Positions 1-5,896 of a DNA stretch of 11,228 bases are shown here, in pieces (position 1 is the stretch's first letter; every line of letters starts with the position of its first letter). The notes beneath the pieces are model-generated. The model had not been told where the DNA came from. It did no database searches and saw nothing but the letters and a program-made list of their open reading frames with translations. Position numbers and translations under genes: made by a program. Source of the stretch: JAVBOW01 sp031549495 (GTDB lineage Bacteria > Bacteroidota > Bacteroidia > Bacteroidales > Rikenellaceae); the NCBI GenBank assembly GCA_031549495.1, contig JAVBPS010000070.1, forward strand, positions 1 through 11,228. Reading direction: 5' to 3'.

Positions 1-17
1 AGAATGAATTCTTTTTC

Positions 18-88
18 GTCATGTCGAGCGTTAGTCGAGACATCTCAAACCGTCTGTCTGAGATGTCTCGACTAGCGCTCGACATGAC
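18..88. repeat. Long palindromic repeat, family B (GTCATGTCGAG type)
   Basis: Two 30-nt arms (18-47 and 59-88) are reverse complements except for one G-T wobble (31 with 75), around an 11-nt loop. The arm begins GTCATGTCGAGCG and ends GACATCTCA. The same first 11 bases recur at 11115-11125. The element directly abuts a second hairpin at 88-124 and lies downstream of the minus-strand lyase gene. It is probably a dispersed intergenic repeat that forms a strong RNA hairpin; its mobility or function is unknown. Confidence 0.85.
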
Positions 89-124
89 AACAAAATGCCG
101 CAGCAATGCTGCGGCATTTTGTTG
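88..124 (-). terminator. Rho-independent terminator of tpl (probably bidirectional)
   Basis: A perfect 17-bp stem (88-104 with 108-124) surrounds a 3-nt loop. The G+C core (tgccgcagc) is flanked by A4 on one side and T4 on the other, so it can end transcription from either strand. It lies 70 nt past the stop codon of the minus-strand lyase, which makes it the natural terminator of that single-gene transcript. Confidence 0.8.
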
Positions 125-193
125 ATTATCTTTTAAATACAGTCTTTCGGCCACTCGTGCCGCCAGGGGTGCCCCTACGTACCCTGCCGGTTA

Positions 194-1573
194 CTACAAC
201 TCCTCGAACCGCGCCTGGAAGAAGCGCAGGTACTTGGGTTCGTAGACCATCTTCAGCCCGCGGGCCTGGTGCCGGTTTTTGTACATGTCGATGATGTGCC
301 AGGCGGCCACGTCGAAATGGGCCTGCGTGTAAACCCGGCGGGGAATCGTCAGGCGCACCAGTTCCAGCTTCGGGAAGTAGTGCTCGCCGTTCGCCTTGCG
401 TCCTGCGGAGACGATGCCGCGCTCCATCGAGCGCACGCCGCTCTCCACGTAGAGGTCGGCGGCCAGCTTCTGCGCCGGGAATTCGATCTGCGGGATATGG
501 TCGTAGAACGCCCGCGCGTCTAAGAATACCCCGTGCCCGCCGATGGGCAGCACGATCGGGATCCCCGCGTCCTGCAACAGCTTCCCGAAATACTCGACCT
601 GCCGCACGCGCGAGGCGATATAATCGTCCGCCACGGCCTCCTGCAACCCGATCGCCATCGCTTCCATATCGCGCCCCGCGAGCCCGCCGTAGGTCGGCAT
701 ACCCTCGTAGACGACCACCAGGTTGCGCAGTTCTTCATACAGGTCCCAGTCGTTGCACATCAGCAGGCCGCCGATGTTGACGATCAGGTCTTTCTTGGCC
801 GAAACCGTCGCCGCGTCGCTGTACGAGCAGAATTCGCGATTGATTTCCTCGACCGTTTTATCCTTATATCCTTCCTCGCGCTGCTGGATGAAATAGGCGT
901 TCTCGATATTGCGCGTGGCGTCCAACACCACCTTGATGCCGTGCTTGTGGGCCAACTCCGAAAGCGCCTTCATGTTGGCCATCGACACGGGTTGCCCGCC
1001 CGCCAGGTTGACCGGCGCGCCCACGGTGATATAGGCGACGTTGGCTGCGCCCTTCTCGTTGATCAGGTTTTCGAATTTTTCCAGGTCGATATTCCCCTTG
1101 AACGGATGGTCGGAGACGGTGTTGTGCGCCTCGTCGATGATCACGTCCACGAAGATCCCCCCGGCCAATTCCTGATGCTGGCGCGTGGTGGTGAAATACA
1201 TGTTCCCGGCCACGTACTGCCCCGGACGGATGATCGTGCGGCTGAGCAGGTTCTCCGCCCCGCGCCCCTGGTGGGTGGGCACGACGTACTTGTAGCCGTA
1301 GATGCGGCGGCACACCTCTTCCAGATGGTAAAAGCTGCGGCTTCCGGCGTAGGCCTCGTCGCCGATCATCATGGCCGACCACTGGCGGTCGCTCATGGCG
1401 TTGGTGCCGCTGTCGGTCAGCAGGTCGATGTAGACGTCGTCGGCATGCAGCAGGAAGGTGTTCCAACCCGCTTCGCGCATTTTTTCGAGGCGGTATTCGC
1501 GCGTGGTGGTGCGCAACGGCTCGACCATTTTGATGCGGTAAGGCTCCGCCCAGGGCTTTTTATCGAATCCCAT
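194..1573 (-). CDS. tpl: Tyrosine phenol-lyase (PLP-dependent beta-eliminating lyase)
   Basis: Predicted cytosolic PLP enzyme of 459 aa converting L-tyrosine to phenol, pyruvate and ammonia (fold-type I, TnaA/Tpl family). Visible landmarks are Tyr75 (GDEAY), Arg104 (THQGRG), Asn189, Asp218 and Arg221 (DATR), and PLP-lysine Lys261 (SAKKD). Specificity points to Tpl rather than tryptophanase: Thr128 in YFTTTR, SMERG at 382-386 (Arg385 matches substrate-binding Arg381 of Citrobacter Tpl) and LRFF near the C-terminus (Phe451 matches Phe448; tryptophanase has His). Tpl of Citrobacter is 456 aa. The frame stays open to 1702, but homology begins at Met 1573, the two lyases then have equal length, and the longer form would cover the tnaA promoter. 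It is divergent from tnaA, with no linked permease. Only a weak -7 candidate (TAATTTTA, 1600-1607) lies upstream. General annotation may call this tryptophanase; family certain, substrate inferred from residues. Confidence 0.85.
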   Translation of the reverse strand: MGFDKKPWAEPYRIKMVEPLRTTTREYRLEKMREAGWNTFLLHADDVYIDLLTDSGTNAMSDRQWSAMMIGDEAYAGSRSFYHLEEVCRRIYGYKYVVPTHQGRGAENLLSRTIIRPGQYVAGNMYFTTTRQHQELAGGIFVDVIIDEAHNTVSDHPFKGNIDLEKFENLINEKGAANVAYITVGAPVNLAGGQPVSMANMKALSELAHKHGIKVVLDATRNIENAYFIQQREEGYKDKTVEEINREFCSYSDAATVSAKKDLIVNIGGLLMCNDWDLYEELRNLVVVYEGMPTYGGLAGRDMEAMAIGLQEAVADDYIASRVRQVEYFGKLLQDAGIPIVLPIGGHGVFLDARAFYDHIPQIEFPAQKLAADLYVESGVRSMERGIVSAGRKANGEHYFPKLELVRLTIPRRVYTQAHFDVAAWHIIDMYKNRHQARGLKMVYEPKYLRFFQARFEEL

Positions 1574-1663
1574 AATTGTTGAAGTTTTAGATTGTAACGT
1601 AAAATTACGAAAAGATCGGAAATAAAAAACATTTTTTCGTATTTTTGGAAAATTACTAACAGG

Positions 1664-1694
1664 TTTCGGCGAATCCGGAATTTTTCTAAATTTG
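1664..1694 (+). promoter_or_regulatory. Bacteroidota-type promoter of tnaA
   Basis: A perfect TAnnTTTG -7 box (TAAATTTG, 1687-1694) is preceded after 19 bp by TTTC (1664-1667), one base off the TTTG -33 box. Transcription would start around 1700, leaving a leader of roughly 15 nt before the ATG at 1717. There is no Shine-Dalgarno sequence, as is usual in this phylum. Confidence 0.6.
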
Positions 1695-1716
1695 TACATC
1701 ATATAAATTACATAGA

Positions 1717-3096
1717 ATGGATTTACCGTTTGCCGAATCGTACAAGATCAAGATGGTGGAGCCGGTGCGCAAAAGCACCCGCGCCGAGCGTGAAGCGTGG
1801 ATACGCGACGCCGGTTACAACCTGTTCAACCTGCGCAGCGATGAGGTTTTTATCGACCTGCTGACCGATAGCGGCACCGGGGCGATGAGCGACCGGCAAT
1901 GGGCCGCGATGATGGAGGGCGACGAGAGCTACGCCGGGGCGCGGTCGTACTACCGTCTGGCCGACGTCATCAAGGAGATCACGGGCTTTCCGTACTTTCT
2001 GCCCACCCACCAGGGCCGCGCAGCCGAGAACGTGCTCTTCTCGGCCTTCGTCAAAGAGGGCGACGTGCTGCCCGGCAACGCCCATTTCGACACGACCAAA
2101 GGCCACATCGAGTACCGCCGCGCCCACGCCGTGGACTGCACGATCGCCCGGGCCGCCGACACGGAGTTCGAAACCCCGTTCAAGGGCAACTTCGACCTGG
2201 AAAAACTGGAGGAGGTGCTACGGGCCCACCCGGCCTCGAAAATCCCCTGCATCGTGCTCACGGTGACGAACAACACCGCCGGGGGACAACCCGTGTCGAT
2301 GGAAAATATCAAAGGTGTCGCGGCACTGGCGAAGAAATATGGTGTAAAAGTGCTCTTCGACTCGGCCCGTTTCGCCGAAAACGCCTATTTCATCAAGACG
2401 CGCGAGGCCGGTTACGCCGATCGAACCATCCGCGAGATCGCCCTGGAAATGTTCTCCCACGGCGACTACATGACCATGTCGTCCAAGAAGGACGCGATCG
2501 TCAACATGGGCGGCTTCGTCGCCTTCCGCCATAAACAGGACTGGGAGCGATGCCAGATGTACAACATCATGTTCGAGGGCTTCATCACCTACGGCGGCAT
2601 GTCGGGCCGCGACATGAATGCCCTGGCGCAGGGATTAATGGAAGGCACCGAGTTCGACTACCTGGAAACGCGCATCCGCCAGATCGCCTACCTGGGCCAA
2701 AAGCTGGACGAGTACGGCATCCCCTACCAGCGCCCCGCGGGCGGTCACGCCATCTTTGTGGACGCAAAGAAGATCCTCACCCACGTGCCCCGCGAGGAGT
2801 TCATCGCGCAGACGCTGGCCATCGAATTGTACCTCGAATCGGGCGTGCGCGGCGTGGAGATCGGCGCCCTGCTGGCCGACCGCGATCCTGAAACGCGAGA
2901 GAATCGCTACCCGGCGCTCGAACTGCTGCGCCTGGCCGTCCCCCGCCGCGTCTACACGGACAAGCACATGGACTACGTGGCCGCCGCCCTGAAAAACGTC
3001 TTCGACCGCCGCGAGTGCGTCACCCGCGGCTACCGGATCACCCACGAGCTGCCCATCATGCGGCACTTTACGGTGCAGTTGGCCCCGGCAGAATAA
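1717..3096 (+). CDS. tnaA: Tryptophanase (tryptophan indole-lyase)
   Basis: Predicted cytosolic PLP enzyme of 459 aa (E. coli TnaA is 471) splitting L-tryptophan into indole, pyruvate and ammonia. Residues seen: Tyr72 (GDESY), Arg101 (THQGR), Asp125 (HFDTT, matching TnaA Asp137), Asn186, Asp215 and Arg218 (DSARFAENAYFIK, near identical to E. coli), PLP-lysine Lys258 (SSKKD), the VEIG motif at 380-383 where Tpl has MERG, and His450 in RHFT matching TnaA His463. These separate it from the divergent neighbour, which has the Tpl set. The start at 1717 gives the family's usual N-terminus (SYKIKMVEPVRKSTRAER). It appears monocistronic: its own promoter lies just upstream and a palindromic repeat starts 9 bp after the stop. 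No tnaC-like leader or tnaB permease is visible, so regulation differs from that of E. coli. Confidence 0.9.
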   Translation: MDLPFAESYKIKMVEPVRKSTRAEREAWIRDAGYNLFNLRSDEVFIDLLTDSGTGAMSDRQWAAMMEGDESYAGARSYYRLADVIKEITGFPYFLPTHQGRAAENVLFSAFVKEGDVLPGNAHFDTTKGHIEYRRAHAVDCTIARAADTEFETPFKGNFDLEKLEEVLRAHPASKIPCIVLTVTNNTAGGQPVSMENIKGVAALAKKYGVKVLFDSARFAENAYFIKTREAGYADRTIREIALEMFSHGDYMTMSSKKDAIVNMGGFVAFRHKQDWERCQMYNIMFEGFITYGGMSGRDMNALAQGLMEGTEFDYLETRIRQIAYLGQKLDEYGIPYQRPAGGHAIFVDAKKILTHVPREEFIAQTLAIELYLESGVRGVEIGALLADRDPETRENRYPALELLRLAVPRRVYTDKHMDYVAAALKNVFDRRECVTRGYRITHELPIMRHFTVQLAPAE

Positions 3097-3104
3097 TAAA
3101 CAGT

Positions 3105-3173
3105 TTGTCATCCTGAGCGCAGCGAAGGACCTCATAAATCTGTCGAGGTCCTTCACTTCGTTCAGGATGACAA
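3105..3173. repeat. Long palindromic repeat, family A (GTCATCCTGA type)
   Basis: Arms of 29 nt (3105-3133 and 3145-3173) are reverse complements with three non-Watson-Crick positions, around an 11-nt loop. The arm reads TTGTCATCCTGA...GAAGGACCTC. It begins 8 bp after the tnaA stop, so the transcript would fold into a long hairpin there, although no clear T-run follows. A near-identical element is at 7437-7513 and a solo arm at 5461-5490. Confidence 0.85.
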
Positions 3174-3338
3174 GGGCGAGACCCCTATTTGCCTGCAAAC
3201 AAATGTGTCGTCTGCTTGCCGGAATGTTTTTCCAAATGCACAATGGGTTGATGAACTAAGATCGTTCAACCCTTGATCCGCATGAAACTCATCGTTTTGG
3301 TACATTTTTTGTATACGTGGCCGTCTAAAACAGGCTGA

Positions 3339-4355
3339 ATGGCATCCATACCCCGGCAGGAAGTGAAAAAAGTCACCGGTCTCGATCCGATCCGTTTTGT
3401 ACTCGCATTTGTCGTATTGCTCGGCCACGGGGCGCTCCCGCAGGTGAGCGACGAACTGGCCGCGCAGTCGCACTGGTGGTATTGCCTGAAGGCGGCAGGC
3501 GTTGCGGTCATGCCGACGGGGGTGGCGGCCGTCATGGCGTTCTTCATCATTTCCGGGTTCGTCATCCATTACCCCTATCGCAATGGTAAAAGCCTGGACG
3601 TGCCCGAGTTCTATGCACGCCGTTTTATCCGCATCGCCCTGCCCGCGGTAGCCGCCTGGCTGCTTTACCGCCTCACCTTCGGTCTGGTGTTGGGCGTAGC
3701 CTGGAGCCTGATCTGTGAGTTGGTTTATTACCTGCTCTACCCGCTGGTGCTTAAATGTAAAAAGTATTTCAGAGTCCTGTTCGTTGTGGCGTTGGTGGCG
3801 AGCTACGCTTCTTCGTTGTTGTTCGACCTTTTTGCGACCGGGTATAACGGCGACTTCCATCGCCACGGTTTCCTGCTGACCTGGGTGACCGGATTCCCGG
3901 TGTGGCTACTCGGTGTGGCGTTGGCCGACCGATACGACTCTTTGAAGGTGAAAGCTACCGGCAGACCCTATCTGCGACTGTGGGTGTTGCGCATCGGGGC
4001 ATGGATCGGAGGGTCGTTCACCGCCCTGTTGCGTTTTCATTTCGGGGTGGCTTACAGTTATACGTTGCCCGTGCTCTCTTTTTTCCTCTTCTTCTGGCTT
4101 GCGGCCGAGATAGCTTACTACAAGGGGAAGGCGGAAAACAAGGCCCTGGAATACGGGGGCCGTATCAGCTATTCGATCTACCTGGTCCATGCGCTGGCAT
4201 TGTACGCAGTAGTCCGGTATGCGGGGGAGGAGTGGTGGCTGTTCCTGATCAAGATCGCCGCGGCCCTGCTGGCCTCGTGGGTCTTTTACCTGCTCGTGGA
4301 GAAGCCGTCGCACAGGCTGGCCCGGGCGGTACGGATCCCGTTGCGCAAGGAATAG
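3339..4355 (+). CDS. Acyltransferase family 3 membrane protein (OafA/YrhL-like)
   Basis: Integral inner-membrane protein of 338 aa, predicted to O-acylate (often O-acetylate) a surface glycan or glycolipid; the acceptor cannot be told from sequence. Family marks, in order: an R-X10-H motif in the first membrane helix (Arg19, His30), FFIISGFVI at 68-76, RRFIRI at 104-109, WSLICELVYYLLYP at 132-145 (the usual WSL-x-x-E-x-x-FY-x-x-YP signature) and YSIYLVH at 288-294. About eight to ten hydrophobic helices are visible. Only some 20 residues separate the RRFIRI and WSL motifs, less than usual for the family, so one helix or loop region may be missing. The ATG at 3339 gives a short cytoplasmic N-terminus before helix 1; no convincing promoter is seen, and only a partial -7 match (TACATTTT) lies at 3301. 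It is an orphan with no glycan genes beside it, and shares a terminator with the convergent aldolase gene. Confidence 0.82.
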   Translation: MASIPRQEVKKVTGLDPIRFVLAFVVLLGHGALPQVSDELAAQSHWWYCLKAAGVAVMPTGVAAVMAFFIISGFVIHYPYRNGKSLDVPEFYARRFIRIALPAVAAWLLYRLTFGLVLGVAWSLICELVYYLLYPLVLKCKKYFRVLFVVALVASYASSLLFDLFATGYNGDFHRHGFLLTWVTGFPVWLLGVALADRYDSLKVKATGRPYLRLWVLRIGAWIGGSFTALLRFHFGVAYSYTLPVLSFFLFFWLAAEIAYYKGKAENKALEYGGRISYSIYLVHALALYAVVRYAGEEWWLFLIKIAAALLASWVFYLLVEKPSHRLARAVRIPLRKE

Positions 4356-4370
4356 CGATATAAATATAAA

Positions 4371-4404
4371 AAGGAGGACACTGTGAAGTGTCCTCCTTCT
4401 TTTA
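4371..4404. terminator. Bidirectional terminator between acyltransferase gene and fba
   Basis: An 11-bp stem (4371-4381 with 4388-4398), extendable by one T-A pair, has the core aaggaggacac. It is followed by a T-rich run on the plus strand (ttcttttat) and by T5 plus AT-rich sequence on the minus strand. It lies 15 nt after the acyltransferase stop and 24 nt after the fba stop, so it can serve both convergent genes. Confidence 0.85.
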
Positions 4405-4422
4405 TCGGATCTTTCCGGGAAG

Positions 4423-5415
4423 TTACGCCTTGTTGGCCGAACCGAGAACCTCGACGGTCTTGTGCGCATAGAGCTTCTGCAGCTCGTCGCGGGCCGGGCC
4501 GAGGTATTTGCGCGGGTCGAACTCGGCGGGCTTGGTGGCGAACACTTCGCGCACGGCGGCGGTCATCGCCAGGCGGCCGTCGGAGTCGATGTTGATCTTG
4601 CAGACGGCCGAGGTGGCGGCTTTGCGCAGCTCCTCTTCCGGAATGCCGATGGCGTCTTTCAGCGCGCCGCCGTACTTGTTGATCGTAGCCACGTACTGCT
4701 GGGGCACCGACGATGCGCCGTGCAGCACGATGGGGAAGCCCGGGATCCGTTTTTCGATCTCCTGCAGGATGTCGAAGCGCAGGGGGGGCGGCACGAGGAT
4801 GCCCTCGGCGTTGCGGGTGCACTGCTCGGGCTTGAACTTGTTGGCGCCGTGCGAGGTGCCGATCGAGATAGCCAGCGAGTCCACGCCGGTGCGCGATACG
4901 AAATCGACCACCTGGTCGGGCTCGGTGTAGGTGTGGTGCTCGGCCGAAACCTCGTCCTCCACGCCGGCCAGCACGCCCAGCTCGCCCTCGACGGTCACGT
5001 CATGCTTGTGGGCGTATTCGACCACTTTCTTCGTCAGGGCCACGTTCTCCTCGTAGGGCAGGTGCGACCCGTCGATCATCACCGACGAGAAGCCCATCTC
5101 GATGCACGACACGCAGAGCTCGTACGAATCGCCGTGGTCCAGATGCAGCACGATCGGAATGTTCTTGCCCAGCTCCTTGGCATATTCCACGGCGCCCTGG
5201 GCCATGTAGCGCAGCAGGGTCTGGTTGGCGTACTTGCGCGCGCCGGAGGAGACCTGCAGGATCACGGGCGAGGAGGTGGCCACGCACGCCTGGATGATGG
5301 CCTGCATCTGCTCCATGTTGTTGAAGTTGAACGCCGGAATGGCGTACTTGCCTTCCATGGCCTTTTTGAACAGCTCACGCGAGTTCACCAGGCCGAGTTC
5401 TTTGTACGAAATCAT
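4423..5415 (-). CDS. fba: Class II fructose-1,6-bisphosphate aldolase
   Basis: Zinc-dependent cytosolic aldolase of 330 aa, interconverting fructose 1,6-bisphosphate with dihydroxyacetone phosphate and glyceraldehyde 3-phosphate in glycolysis and gluconeogenesis. Motifs: HLDHGD at 91-96 (catalytic Asp93, zinc ligand His94), VMIDGSHLPYEEN at 112-124, VEGELG at 142-147 (Glu144 near the metal), GTSHG at 186-190 (zinc ligand His189), LHGASSV at 231-237 (zinc ligand His232) and NIDSD at 275-279 (phosphate and substrate binding). It is complete, with an intact C-terminus. The ATG at 5415 is the only sensible start and begins the normal N-terminus. It is monocistronic on the minus strand, with a predicted promoter about 100 bp upstream and a leader of roughly 90 nt carrying repeat sequences. 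A tagatose-bisphosphate aldolase (GatY/KbaY) is related, but no hexitol or galactosamine genes are nearby and the length favours the general enzyme. Confidence 0.9.
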   Translation of the reverse strand: MISYKELGLVNSRELFKKAMEGKYAIPAFNFNNMEQMQAIIQACVATSSPVILQVSSGARKYANQTLLRYMAQGAVEYAKELGKNIPIVLHLDHGDSYELCVSCIEMGFSSVMIDGSHLPYEENVALTKKVVEYAHKHDVTVEGELGVLAGVEDEVSAEHHTYTEPDQVVDFVSRTGVDSLAISIGTSHGANKFKPEQCTRNAEGILVPPPLRFDILQEIEKRIPGFPIVLHGASSVPQQYVATINKYGGALKDAIGIPEEELRKAATSAVCKINIDSDGRLAMTAAVREVFATKPAEFDPRKYLGPARDELQKLYAHKTVEVLGSANKA

Positions 5416-5422
5416 GATGATA

Positions 5423-5453
5423 GTTATGAGTTATGAATTATGAGTTATGAGTT
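5423..5453. repeat. Tandem 7-bp repeat in the fba leader
   Basis: Four consecutive 7-mers (gttatga, gttatga, attatga, gttatga) plus a partial fifth copy (gtt) end 8 bp upstream of the fba start codon. In the mRNA they read as repeated tcataac. Such arrays can change copy number by slippage; any effect on translation is speculative. Confidence 0.85.
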
Positions 5454-5460
5454 GCGCGGG

Positions 5461-5490
5461 TTCCTTCGCTGATCGCTCAGGATGACAAAG
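5461..5490. repeat. Solo arm of palindromic repeat family A
   Basis: On the minus strand this reads CTTTGTCATCCTGAGCG... then GCGAAGGAA, matching one arm of the elements at 3105-3173 and 7437-7513 with a small insertion (atca) near the middle. No complementary second arm follows, so it cannot form the long hairpin. It lies within the predicted fba 5' leader. Confidence 0.75.
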
Positions 5491-5513
5491 CGGGGGAGTT
5501 TCTAAAATTTTTA

Positions 5514-5544
5514 CAAAAATACGATTTTTATTTTTGCAAACAAT
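5514..5544 (-). promoter_or_regulatory. Bacteroidota-type promoter of fba
   Basis: On the minus strand a perfect TAnnTTTG box (TATTTTTG, 5514-5521) is preceded after 19 bp by ATTG (5541-5544), one base off TTTG. Transcription would start near 5507, giving a leader of about 90 nt that contains the solo repeat arm and the tandem 7-mers. Confidence 0.6.
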
Positions 5545-5636
5545 CATTTCGGGTTTGAAAACCATAAAAAAGAAACGGGAAGCCCTGAACTGAACTTCCC
5601 TCCAAAAGTTAGACAAAAACTTTTGGGGGTATTTTT

Positions 5637-5753
5637 ATGGGATCAGGCGTAAAGAAGTATCGTCATTACGGAGTTACGATGAAGTCGGAGGCTCTTAACT
5701 CTATGGTCGGGGTTACGGTTGCGTTCGTATCGGTAAAGAGTTGCGGGGTATAA
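5637..5753 (+). pseudogene. Possible OrfA transposase N-terminal remnant (38 codons)
   Basis: An ATG just inside the left inverted repeat opens a 38-codon frame. It begins MGSGVKKYRHYG and continues with EALNSM and VSVKSCGV, then ends at TAA. The spacing and pattern loosely recall the helix-turn-helix start of IS3-family OrfA proteins (EAL...V..VA..GV). No downstream OrfA or OrfB sequence remains. I give this only as a plausible relic; it could also be a chance frame. Confidence 0.35.
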
Positions 5754-5780
5754 CAGCAACAGAATCAAGACTAAAATACA

Positions 5781-5815
5781 AGGAATGAGTCCCGTAAATT
5801 ACAGAACTCATTCCT
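5781..5815 (-). terminator. Candidate hairpin terminator of gdh
   Basis: A perfect 10-bp stem (aggaatgagt, 5781-5790, with actcattcct, 5806-5815) surrounds a 15-nt loop. On the minus strand it is followed by a modest U-rich tail (tgtatttta). It lies 82 nt beyond the gdh stop, inside the IS-like remnant. The large loop and weak tail make this uncertain. Confidence 0.4.
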
Positions 5816-5861
5816 CGGTAATCTAATTATTAATCCGCCCGACTTTTTGGAGGCGGTTCAC

Positions 5862-5879
5862 CCGGGAACCCCGGTTTTT
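5862..5879 (+). terminator. Short plus-strand terminator facing gdh
   Basis: The sequence ccggg-aac-cccgg is a 5-bp all-G+C stem with a 3-nt loop, followed at once by T5. This is the form of a rho-independent terminator on the plus strand, opposite to gdh, whose stop codon is 17 bp away. It would block antisense read-through into gdh; no plus-strand gene now precedes it. Confidence 0.45.
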
Positions 5880-5896
5880 ATACGGAACGGAATACT

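Larger units (their letters stand above)
5591..5860. mobile_element. Decayed IS3-like insertion remnant (MITE-sized)
   Basis: The left end (from 5591, tgaac...tccaaaagtt) and the right end (to 5860; reverse complement tgaaccgcctccaaaaagtc) form imperfect inverted repeats sharing tgaac and tccaaaa. Ends of the type TGAAC...CCAAAAGTTAGAC are characteristic of IS3-family elements. Inside the left end, ccaaaagtt (5602-5610) also pairs with aacttttgg (5618-5626). The element spans about 270 bp, far too short for an intact IS, and keeps only a 38-codon frame resembling the start of an OrfA. No clear target duplication is seen at the chosen borders. It lies between gdh and the fba promoter. Confidence 0.45.
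5416..5896. other. Gene-free region between fba and gdh
   Basis: This 481-bp stretch has no intact gene. From left to right it holds a 7-bp tandem repeat and a solo repeat arm (both in the fba leader), the fba promoter, a decayed IS-like element with degenerate terminal repeats and a 38-codon open frame, and two candidate hairpins before the gdh stop. Each is listed separately. Confidence 0.7.

Noticed and set aside
533..1582. 349-codon plus-strand frame opposite tpl
   Set aside because: It is antisense to a complete lyase with all active-site residues; the translation is His/Asp/Val-rich with no family signature.
1574..1702. 43-residue N-terminal extension of the Tpl frame
   Set aside because: It is AT-rich intergenic sequence overlapping the tnaA promoter. 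Family homology begins at the Met at 1573, which gives the normal length.
3245..3272. 7-bp inverted repeat (gggttga with tcaaccc) before the acyltransferase gene
   Set aside because: Short stem, 14-nt loop and no T-run; likely chance, and not supported as a terminator or operator.
3162..3866. 234-codon minus-strand frame across the acyltransferase start
   Set aside because: It runs through a palindromic repeat and opposite a gene with clear acyltransferase motifs; the product has no family features.
4462..5436. 324-codon plus-strand frame opposite fba
   Set aside because: It is antisense to a complete class II aldolase, with low-complexity translation.
5423..5453. Tandem 7-mers considered as a CRISPR-like array
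   Set aside because: Units are contiguous 7-bp copies with no spacers, so this is a simple tandem repeat.
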